NCBI GenBank assembly: GCA_902826025.1
Contig: CADEDH010000007.1
Location: 1-64,000 of the forward strand
Length of the DNA stretch: 64,000 bases
Reading direction: 5' to 3'
From: an uncultured Actinomycetes bacterium
Lineage (GTDB): Bacteria; Actinomycetota; Acidimicrobiia; Acidimicrobiales; SZUA-35
Shown: positions 58,464 through 64,000 of the stretch, in pieces
Layout of the letters: the number at the start of each line of letters is the position of its first letter
Numbering within the stretch: the stretch's first letter is position 1
Position numbers and translations under genes: made by a program
The notes under the pieces: model-generated
The model's database searches: none
The model's input: the letters and a program-made list of their open reading frames with translations, nothing else
Told to the model about the DNA's origin: nothing

Positions 58464-59039
58464 TCAGAACAGGTAGAGGGCGGGATAGATGATGACCCAC
58501 ATGAGGTCGACGAAGTGCCAGTACTTCACCACGCCTTCGACGGGCCAGGAGTTGGACGGCCCGAAGTGACCGAGGGCACCGAGGTTGAGCACGACGGCCA
58601 GGCCCAGCACGCCGGTGAGCACATGGAAGGCGTGCAGGCCGATCAGGGAGAAGAAGGCGGTGCCGTAGATCGTGCCCGGCGGGAAATTGTGCAGGGCCTC
58701 CCGCCATTCGAACATCACCCCGCCGATGAAGATCAGCCCGAAGACGATCGTGACCCGGGTGGCGGCCAGGAACGCCCGCCGGTGCCCGGTGGCGATGAAC
58801 GCCTCGGCCAGGTAGGCGCTGATGCTCGACACGAGCAGCACGCAGGTGAGCCCGAAGGCCAGGGCCTGGTTCAGGTCCTCGGGCTTCTGGACACCGGAGG
58901 TGATGAAGCGGGCCGAGATGAGCGCCGAGAACAGGAACGTCTCGGAGGCCATGAAGATCCACAGGCCGAGCTTGTTCGATCTCGGCTGGTGCAGGAGCTC
59001 GGCCCGGCTGTGGGCGGCTTCCAGGGTGACGGCGGCCAT
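58464..59039 (-). CDS. ctaE: Cytochrome c oxidase subunit III
   Basis: The five-helix subunit III (191 residues) of a heme-copper oxidase. It reads NKLGLWIFMASETFLFSALIS, FLAATRVTIVFGLIFIGGVMFEWREAL, FFSLIGLHAFHVLTGVLGLAVVL and a C-terminal VVKYWHFVDLMWVIIYPALYLF, all family marks. It lacks the first two helices of the seven-helix form, as in many actinobacterial and caa3-type enzymes. Its ATG shares one base with the stop of the subunit IV gene (TGATG overlap), so translation is coupled. Subunit III stabilises subunit I and does not carry redox centres. Confidence 0.95.
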   Translation of the reverse strand: MAAVTLEAAHSRAELLHQPRSNKLGLWIFMASETFLFSALISARFITSGVQKPEDLNQALAFGLTCVLLVSSISAYLAEAFIATGHRRAFLAATRVTIVFGLIFIGGVMFEWREALHNFPPGTIYGTAFFSLIGLHAFHVLTGVLGLAVVLNLGALGHFGPSNSWPVEGVVKYWHFVDLMWVIIYPALYLF

Positions 59040-59293
59040 CAGTGGTCACCCTTGCCGAGCACGGCGGAGAAGTGCATGAAGTACTCCAGGATGAGGACGA
59101 ACTTGAGGGCGGCGAACGGCAGCAGCGGGAGGAGCGGATGCTCGACCTCCACCGCAATGGCGTACTCAACGAGGGTGAGCACGGCGAGGGCCACCATCAC
59201 CAGCAGGCCGATCCTCAACCGCTGACCGAGCGGTCGGCCATGGATCTCGGTCGTCAGCTCGTCGAAGCGCTGTCGTTCGCTGGTGTCAGCCAT
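59039..59293 (-). CDS. Cytochrome c oxidase subunit IV
   Basis: A small subunit of 84 residues with two or three short helices (IGLLVMVALAVLTLVEYAIA, LPFAALKFVLILEYFMHF), matching the bacterial COX4 (subunit IV) pattern with its conserved Lys in the second helix and the Glu in LVEYA. It lies between subunits I and III and overlaps both genes (8 bases and 1 base). It is thought to help assemble the CuB site. Confidence 0.88.
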   Translation of the reverse strand: MADTSERQRFDELTTEIHGRPLGQRLRIGLLVMVALAVLTLVEYAIAVEVEHPLLPLLPFAALKFVLILEYFMHFSAVLGKGDH

Positions 59294-61103
59294 GGGTAGC
59301 TCCCGTGGTGCTCAGGACGGCGTGTCGGGCCCCCGGCCGGCCGTACTCGTAGGGATGGCCTACCACCTCGGGCAGCAGGGGGAAGTTGTGGTGCGGCGGC
59401 GGCGACGACACCGACCACTCGAGGGTGGACGCGTTCCATGGGTTGTCCGACGCCTTGGGGCCCTTGACAGCCGACCACAGGAGGTTGCCGATGAACAGCA
59501 GGAACCCGGCGCCGAGCAGGAAGGCGGCGGCGCTGATGAACTCGTTGACCCTCTGCAGATCGGCCGGGTAGACGGCCACCCGGCGGTTCATGCCGTTGAC
59601 CCCCACCCAGAACATGGGCAGGAACACGACGTTCAGGCCGATCGTCACCCACAGAGCGAAGATCTTGCCCAGCCGTTCGTTGTACATGCGGCCCGTGATC
59701 TTGGGGAACCAGTAGAACGTGCCGCCGAGCAGGCCCATGATCGAGCCGCCGATGATCGTGAAGTGGAAGTGGGCCACCACGAAGTAGGTGTCGTGGAGCT
59801 GGAGGTCGGTGGCGACGTCGGCGTGGAAGATGCCGGTGATGCCGCCGATCATGAAGTTGAACACCCAGCCGGTGGCCATGATCATCGGGGCCGTGAACCA
59901 GATCCGGCCCTTCCACATGGTGCCGATGGCGGCCAGGAAGACCACGCCGGTGGGGATCGAGATGGCTTCGGTGAGGGCCATGAACGGGGCGTGGAAGTAG
60001 TTGGCCATGCCGCTGGTGAACATGTGGTGGGCCCATACGATCCCGCTCAGGCCCACGATCGTGAGGAACGCCCCCACCACCGCTTTGTAGGCGAACAGGG
60101 GCTTGCGGGAGAAGTGGGTGATGATCTCGAGCGAGACCCCGAACGCCGGCAGCACCATGATGTAGACCGCCGGGTGGGAGTAGAACCAGAACAGGTGCTC
60201 GTAGAGCAGGGTGCCGCCACCGGCCTTGGCGTCGAAGAACGCGGTGCCGGCGATCCGGTCGAGTTGGATCATCACCAGGGTGGCGGCGAAATACTGGGTG
60301 AACAGCACGCTGATCAGCGAGGCCGAGAATCCGGCCCACACGAAGATGGGCAACCGGCCCCACGTCATGCCCGGGGCCCGCATGGTGGTCACCGTGGTGA
60401 GGATGTTGAGACCGCCCAGGATCGACGACAGACCGAAGGCGATGACCCCCATGTTGAACAGCAGCTGGCCGTCGCCCGGGGCCAGCACGCTGAGCGGCGG
60501 GTACGCCGTCCACCCCGCCTCGAACGAGCCGAGCAGGGGAGCGGACAGCAGCGCCACCGCTACTGGGGGGATGAGCCAGAAGCTGAGGGCGTTGAGTCGG
60601 GGGAAGGCCATGTCCTGGGCCCCGATCATCAGGGGAATCAGGTAGTTGCCGAACGACCCGAGGATGCCGGCCACGGCCACAGCCACCATGAGGATGCCGT
60701 GCATGCTCATGACCTTGTTGTAGGTCTCCTCGCTCATGAAGTCGGTGCCGGCCCGGGCCAACTCGAGGCGCATCAGCATGGCCATGATGCCGCCGATGCC
60801 CATCACGGCGATGAAGGCCACGAGGTACTGAACGCCCACCACCTTGTGGTCGGTGTTGAACCGGAAGTACCGGCGCCAGTCATCCTTGCCGTCGTCCTTG
60901 GGGGGCAGGCCGAACCATTCTCGGCCCCAGTTGTTCCAGCCGCCGATGCCGAAGATCCAGCCGATCAGCCCGGCGATGAAACCGACGGTGACCTCGATCG
61001 GACCGTTCAGGGGGCCGCTGGCGCCCGCCATGACCCAGGCAGCGACGGCGCCGAGCAGGTAGCCCCCGATTCCCCACTTGATCGCTCTGAAGAGTGGACG
61101 CAT
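59286..61103 (-). CDS. ctaD: Cytochrome c oxidase subunit I, A2-type
   Basis: The catalytic subunit (605 residues) that reduces O2 and pumps protons. Heme a and a3 histidines lie in MHGILMV (His135) and in HFHFTIIGG. The CuB ligands are His310 and the His pair in WAHHMFTSG. Tyr314, the cross-linked residue, is in YSHPAVY (residues 308-314). The usual D-channel Glu of GHPEVY is Ala here and is preceded by Tyr-Ser, the mark of A2-type oxidases. An N-terminal extension of about 75 residues with two hydrophobic segments precedes the canonical start (DHKVVGVQYL). It overlaps the subunit IV gene by 8 bases and follows subunit II by 6 bases. Confidence 0.95.
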   Translation of the reverse strand: MRPLFRAIKWGIGGYLLGAVAAWVMAGASGPLNGPIEVTVGFIAGLIGWIFGIGGWNNWGREWFGLPPKDDGKDDWRRYFRFNTDHKVVGVQYLVAFIAVMGIGGIMAMLMRLELARAGTDFMSEETYNKVMSMHGILMVAVAVAGILGSFGNYLIPLMIGAQDMAFPRLNALSFWLIPPVAVALLSAPLLGSFEAGWTAYPPLSVLAPGDGQLLFNMGVIAFGLSSILGGLNILTTVTTMRAPGMTWGRLPIFVWAGFSASLISVLFTQYFAATLVMIQLDRIAGTAFFDAKAGGGTLLYEHLFWFYSHPAVYIMVLPAFGVSLEIITHFSRKPLFAYKAVVGAFLTIVGLSGIVWAHHMFTSGMANYFHAPFMALTEAISIPTGVVFLAAIGTMWKGRIWFTAPMIMATGWVFNFMIGGITGIFHADVATDLQLHDTYFVVAHFHFTIIGGSIMGLLGGTFYWFPKITGRMYNERLGKIFALWVTIGLNVVFLPMFWVGVNGMNRRVAVYPADLQRVNEFISAAAFLLGAGFLLFIGNLLWSAVKGPKASDNPWNASTLEWSVSSPPPHHNFPLLPEVVGHPYEYGRPGARHAVLSTTGATHG

Positions 61104-61109
61104 TGGTGC

Positions 61110-61931
61110 TCAGCCTTCCTGCCCGGCGGCGGCGCCCGCCTGTTGATCGTTCTGCTCACCGGCGGCCGTGGTGGCCGTCGCTCCTGCCGCCTGCTGGGCA
61201 GCCGCTGGTGGGTTGTTCTTCAGGTCCTCCACCCAGGCGTCGTACTCGGCCCGCTCGACCACCCGCACGGTCATGGCCATGTCGGCGTGGCTGAGGCCGC
61301 ACAGCTCGGCGCACTGCACCCGCAGCCGGCTGTCGTCGGCGTTGTCACCCGTGCGTTCGGTGGTGACGTACATCTGCGTGGTGCGCCCGGGCACGGCATC
61401 GACCTTGAGGCCGAAGCCTGGCACCCAGAACGAGTGCAGGACGTCGGTGGAGGTGACGTCGAAGCGGATCCGGGTGTCGACCGGCACGACCATCTCGGTT
61501 GTGCTGGTGGCCCCGTTCTCATAGGTGACGGTCCAGCTCCAGCGCTGGCCCACCACCTCGATGGCCATGTCGGCCGACTGGGTGCCTCGGATGTCCCGCA
61601 GGCCAACGAAGCCGGGGTTGATCAGCACGGCCAGGTCGAGGGCGGCGGTGACGGCCAGCCAGATCCACACCACCCGCTTGTTGTTGCCCAGGTTCGGGCC
61701 GTCCTCGGTGGCACCGGGGTGGCGGAAGGCCACGATCGAGTAGCCGAGCATCGTCACCATGAAGGCGAACACCGGCACGGCCATCACCAGCAACAGCACG
61801 TAGGCCTCGTTCACCACGTGCGACTCGCGGGAGTACCCCTCGGGGAGCATCGTCCACGTGGTGACCACGAACTCGCCCAGAGCCGTCAGGGCCGCCCATA
61901 TGGCGCCCACGACGAGCCATTCCCTCCTCAC
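61110..61931 (-). CDS. ctaC: Cytochrome c oxidase subunit II
   Basis: The CuA-bearing subunit II (273 residues). Two N-terminal membrane helices (WLVVGAIWAALTALGEFVV and AYVLLLVMAVPVFAFMVTML) precede a cupredoxin domain. It has the aromatic electron-entry region QRWSWTVTYENG and the CuA ligands HSFWVPGFG (His) and CAELCGLSHADM (Cys, Glu, Cys, His, Met). There is no fused cytochrome c domain; the C-terminal tail is Ala/Gln-rich. GTG 61931 was chosen because GGGAGG lies 8 bases upstream. A GTG at 61967 is in frame but has no ribosome-binding site and almost touches the operator-like dyad. It is first in the oxidase operon II-I-IV-III-cupredoxins. Confidence 0.94.
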   Translation of the reverse strand: MRREWLVVGAIWAALTALGEFVVTTWTMLPEGYSRESHVVNEAYVLLLVMAVPVFAFMVTMLGYSIVAFRHPGATEDGPNLGNNKRVVWIWLAVTAALDLAVLINPGFVGLRDIRGTQSADMAIEVVGQRWSWTVTYENGATSTTEMVVPVDTRIRFDVTSTDVLHSFWVPGFGLKVDAVPGRTTQMYVTTERTGDNADDSRLRVQCAELCGLSHADMAMTVRVVERAEYDAWVEDLKNNPPAAAQQAAGATATTAAGEQNDQQAGAAAGQEG

Positions 61932-61970
61932 ACCCAACACCTCCCGTGTCGACCTGAGCGGTGACACTAT

Positions 61971-61989
61971 CTATAGTTTGTCGCTATAG
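61971..61989. promoter_or_regulatory. Dyad between the oxidase operon and the Rrf2 gene
   Basis: CTATAG at 61971-61976 and CTATAG at 61984-61989 flank a 7-base spacer, giving a 6-7-6 inverted repeat. It lies 39 bases upstream of the subunit II start (GTG 61931) and 82 bases upstream of the Rrf2-gene ATG. The surrounding TACTAT and ATAG tracts are AT-rich against a GC-rich background, so it probably overlaps the divergent promoters. It suits a site for the Rrf2-type regulator beside it. Confidence 0.55.
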
Positions 61990-62071
61990 GTACTGCAAGT
62001 TACAGGTGGGGTCGAAGGTGCCAAGTCCCGAGTACGGTTGGGAGCACACCAGGCGGAGGCACGCACGCTCG

Positions 62072-62563
62072 ATGAAGATTGTGACGACACGGCGCTCGGA
62101 CTACGGAATGCGGGCCGCTGTGTGCCTGGCCAGCAATGATCCCGAGGTGCTGGTCACGGCGGCCGAGATCTCACGGGAGATGGAGATCCCCCAGGGCTTC
62201 CTCCATCAGGTGCTCCAGTCGCTGCAGCGCGGCGGCCTGGTGCGGTCCAACGCCGGGCGGCGGGGCGGCTACGCCCTCACCCGTTCCCCCGAGGACATCT
62301 CGGTGCTCGAGGTGCTCGAAGCGCTGGAGGGCCCGCTCGATCTGGGAGAGTGCGCGCTGCGGGGCGGCCCCTGCCGCTGGGACGACGTGTGTGCCCTGCA
62401 CGAGGTGTGGAGCGCCGGACGCAGCGCCTTCTGTGACCGGCTGGCGTCGTCCACCCTGGCCGACGTGGCCCGGGTGGACGAGCAGCTGAAGGAAGGCTCC
62501 TATCCCGTCCCGGTCGACGCCCACCGCCTCCACCGCAAACGGGAGGCCGAAGCCGAGGCCTGA
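62072..62563 (+). CDS. Rrf2-family regulator with three cysteines
   Basis: A transcription regulator of 163 residues of the Rrf2 family (IscR, NsrR, RsrR kin). The N-terminal winged helix (about residues 8-70) reads SDYGMRAAVCLA, EISREMEIPQGFLHQVLQSL and GGLVRSNAGRRGGYALTRS. Three cysteines, CALRGGPCRWDDVC at about residues 97-110 (C-x6-C-x5-C), could hold a [2Fe-2S] or [4Fe-4S] cluster as in IscR and NsrR. Such proteins sense cluster status, nitric oxide or redox state. ATG 62072 (MKIVTTRRSDYG) follows GGAGG by 12 bases. It diverges from the cytochrome oxidase operon with a dyad-symmetric site between them, so oxidase expression is its probable target. Confidence 0.9.
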   Translation: MKIVTTRRSDYGMRAAVCLASNDPEVLVTAAEISREMEIPQGFLHQVLQSLQRGGLVRSNAGRRGGYALTRSPEDISVLEVLEALEGPLDLGECALRGGPCRWDDVCALHEVWSAGRSAFCDRLASSTLADVARVDEQLKEGSYPVPVDAHRLHRKREAEAEA

Positions 62564-62574
62564 ACCCGCCGCTC

Positions 62575-63729
62575 TCAGATCATGGCGTCGGGCTGCTCCA
62601 CGCCGAGCAGCACCTTGCCCTGGATCTCGAGGGTGGAGTCGAAGTCGAGCATGGCGTGGTGGGTGGCGGTGTTCACGTTGCGGAACACCGCCTGCATGGC
62701 GTGGCTGTTGTGGGCGGCGTTGGCGCCGGCCCCGGCGTACAGGCGGTCGGCCGCCCGGCGGCACAGCTCGGCGGCGTACGCCGCGTTCCACCGCACCTGG
62801 GCCCGGGCCTCGGGGGCCATGGGCGGCGCGTGTTCCATGGCCGCCTCCAGCAGATCGCAGTTCTGCTGGGCCAGCGTCCAGGCCAGCCCGATCTCGGCGT
62901 TGGCTTCGGCCACCCGGCGCTGGAGGCCGATGCTGTGCATCTTGGGTTCCCCGCTGTAGGCGTCGCGCCGGGTGCGGGTGGTCTCCACGAACAACTCCAG
63001 GCCCCGCTGACTCATGCCCACCAGTGAGCCCAGCAGCATGGTGGCCAGCGTCGCCGCCACCGGCAGCCGGTAGAGAGGCACCTCCACACCGGGCACCGTG
63101 CCCACGAACGCCTCGGCCATGGGTACCGCCCGGTGCTCGGGCACGAACACGTCGTTCAGCACGATGTCCTTCGAGCCGGTGCCCCGCATGCCCATGGTGA
63201 ACCAGGTGTCGTCGATCTCGACGTCGGCCCGGGGCAGCACCACGATCATTCCCGGCGACGGCTCGCCGGCGGCGTTGCGGGTGCCCCGGCTACCCACCAT
63301 CAGCCACTCGCCGTGATCGGCCCCGCTGGCGAACGGCCACCGCCCGTTGAGCAGGTAGCCCCCGTCGGCCTTCTGGCAGGTGCCCTGGCGGGACGGGACG
63401 CCGGGGATGAACACGCCGGGGTCGGGGCCGAACACCTCGGCCTGGCCCTGCTCGGGCAGCCGGCCGGCGATGAAGGTGTGGGCCTGGCACACCATCAGCA
63501 CCCACGAGGCGGCCGGGCTGGCGTGGGCCACCAGCCGCTCAGCCTCGATGAGCTCCCGGGGCGAGAGCTGATAGCCGCCGTAGGCCGCAGGCGCTTCGAT
63601 GAGGCTGAGGCCGGCACCGTGCATGAGGGCCACCGCCTCGTCGCTCACCCGGCGCAGCGACTCGGTGTCGGCGTCGGTCTCCCGCAATGCCTCGACGATC
63701 CCTGCGGCCTTCTCGGCGATGTCGATCAT
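62575..63729 (-). CDS. Acyl-CoA-dehydrogenase-fold flavin monooxygenase (HsaA/HpaB-like)
   Basis: A protein of 384 residues with the acyl-CoA dehydrogenase fold, of the kind found in two-component flavin-dependent monooxygenases and in hydroxylases such as HsaA. Marks seen are IEAPAAYGGYQLSPRELIEAERLVAHASPAASWVL, FIPGVPSRQGTCQKADGGYLLNGRWPFASG, GMRGTGSKDIVLNDVFVPEHR and the C-terminal YAGAGANAAHNSHAMQAVFRNVNTATHHAMLD. The catalytic Glu of true acyl-CoA dehydrogenases does not appear at its normal place, which supports a monooxygenase role. ATG 63729 has GGGAGG about ten bases upstream. No flavin reductase gene is adjacent, and the substrate is unknown. Confidence 0.88.
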   Translation of the reverse strand: MIDIAEKAAGIVEALRETDADTESLRRVSDEAVALMHGAGLSLIEAPAAYGGYQLSPRELIEAERLVAHASPAASWVLMVCQAHTFIAGRLPEQGQAEVFGPDPGVFIPGVPSRQGTCQKADGGYLLNGRWPFASGADHGEWLMVGSRGTRNAAGEPSPGMIVVLPRADVEIDDTWFTMGMRGTGSKDIVLNDVFVPEHRAVPMAEAFVGTVPGVEVPLYRLPVAATLATMLLGSLVGMSQRGLELFVETTRTRRDAYSGEPKMHSIGLQRRVAEANAEIGLAWTLAQQNCDLLEAAMEHAPPMAPEARAQVRWNAAYAAELCRRAADRLYAGAGANAAHNSHAMQAVFRNVNTATHHAMLDFDSTLEIQGKVLLGVEQPDAMI

Positions 63730-63841
63730 GGGAACAGGCCTCCCTGGCCGTGATGCGGATCTGGTGGTGACGCGGACACCGCCGATACTAGGAGCACCAT
63801 CCCCGCCCACACCTCAACGGGATCCCCGGTTCAGCCTTCGC

Positions 63842-63859
63842 TGCTACCAGCTAGTAGCA
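63842..63859. promoter_or_regulatory. Dyad overlapping a -10 element at the right end
   Basis: TGCTAC at 63842-63847 and GTAGCA at 63854-63859 form a 6-6-6 inverted repeat. TAGCAT at 63855-63860 is a -10 element that ends 6 bases before ATG 63867, so a regulator bound to the dyad would block that promoter. It lies in the 137-base gap divergent from the monooxygenase gene. Confidence 0.45.
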
Positions 63860-63866
63860 TCCGTCG

Positions 63867-64000
63867 ATGGAGGCGTTCGAACCTGAGGTTCCGGCGCTTC
63901 GCTCCCGGGCCACCGGCGCCCCGGAGCAGCGGGGCTGGGCGGTCACAGACCGGGCCGGGTCCTCGCGGGCCGGGTCCTCGCGGGTGGTACCGTCGCAGTC
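63867..64000 (+). CDS. Partial open frame at the window edge
   Basis: An open frame of 44 codons from ATG 63867 (MEAFEPEVPALRSRATG) to the right edge without a stop. It has a leaderless-type -10 element and a dyad in front, which support it being a gene start. The visible part is Arg- and Ser-rich, with a short direct repeat (RAGSSRAGSSR) and no recognisable domain. It could be the N-terminal arm of a regulator acting on the divergent monooxygenase gene, but that is a guess. Confidence 0.4.
   Translation, partial: MEAFEPEVPALRSRATGAPEQRGWAVTDRAGSSRAGSSRVVPSQ

Noticed and set aside
59283-61964. An 893-codon plus-strand frame opposite the oxidase genes
   Set aside because: It is antisense to clearly recognised subunits I, II and IV, and its product is low-complexity His/Asp/Gly-rich sequence.

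Overview
The window is high-GC DNA that reads like a free-living aerobic actinobacterium. The mix of genes (tandem CaiB/BaiF CoA-transferases, WS/DGAT acyltransferase, DUF4214 surface proteins, a flavin monooxygenase and dioxygenase repertoire, a PII protein, a resuscitation-factor-like muralytic protein and an A2-type cytochrome oxidase) would fit the class Acidimicrobiia. That placement is inference from gene content; no rRNA or other phylogenetic marker lies in the window. Two tRNA genes are present: tRNA-Lys(CUU) on the minus strand and tRNA-Arg(UCU) on the plus strand.

Layout. Bases 1-6,500: a multi-pass membrane protein, an OmpR-type two-component pair (response regulator then sensor kinase, minus strand) and a membrane acyltransferase. 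This stretch ends at a scar made of a truncated integrase joined to the 3' tail of another histidine kinase, next to tRNA-Lys, so the left 6.5 kb may be what remains of an integrated element. 6.8-15.5 kb: secreted or envelope proteins (M23 peptidase with DUF4214, PAP2_3 phosphatase, DoxX-like protein, a sorbosone-dehydrogenase-type propeller protein with three C-terminal repeat domains) plus a luciferase-like monooxygenase. 15.6-19.8 kb: a translationally coupled operon of Rieske dioxygenase alpha, beta and a double-domain CoA-transferase. 20-27.5 kb: a frameshifted membrane protein coupled to an FkbM methyltransferase, a lipase/WS-DGAT lipid operon, a transglycosylase behind a CRP-like site, a winged-helix regulator and PII. 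27.5-37.8 kb: SDR and EEP enzymes, a GlcD-like oxidase, a MecA-like penicillin-binding protein, a DUF4214-phosphodiester glycosidase, a FecR/FGE/LamG-like lipoprotein, an HD protein and a GNAT.

37.8-41.7 kb: phytanoyl-CoA dioxygenase, a SAF-domain oxidoreductase and an N-acyl-amino-acid-deacylase-type amidohydrolase form a likely catabolic operon. 42.0-49.5 kb: a 2,117-residue secreted heme peroxidase with RTX repeats is overlapped by an ECF sigma factor and a 4-TM protein. Its upstream region carries three copies of a 12-bp motif and a hairpin touching the ribosome-binding region, and this is the most system-like locus in the window. 49.5-57.4 kb: MetE-like protein, CoA-transferase, DUF1996 protein, SAM methyltransferase and a Baeyer-Villiger-type monooxygenase. 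57.4-62.6 kb: a cytochrome oxidase operon (subunits II, I, IV, III and two cupredoxin-like membrane proteins), read divergently from an Rrf2-type regulator with three cysteines across a dyad-symmetric candidate operator. The window closes with an acyl-CoA-dehydrogenase-fold monooxygenase and a partial gene.

Many start codons lie 6-9 bases after a TANNNT -10 element, which suggests frequent leaderless transcription; others have clear Shine-Dalgarno sites. ATGA/GTGA/TGATG overlaps make several operons easy to trace. Identifications rest on motifs read by eye; no database search was run.
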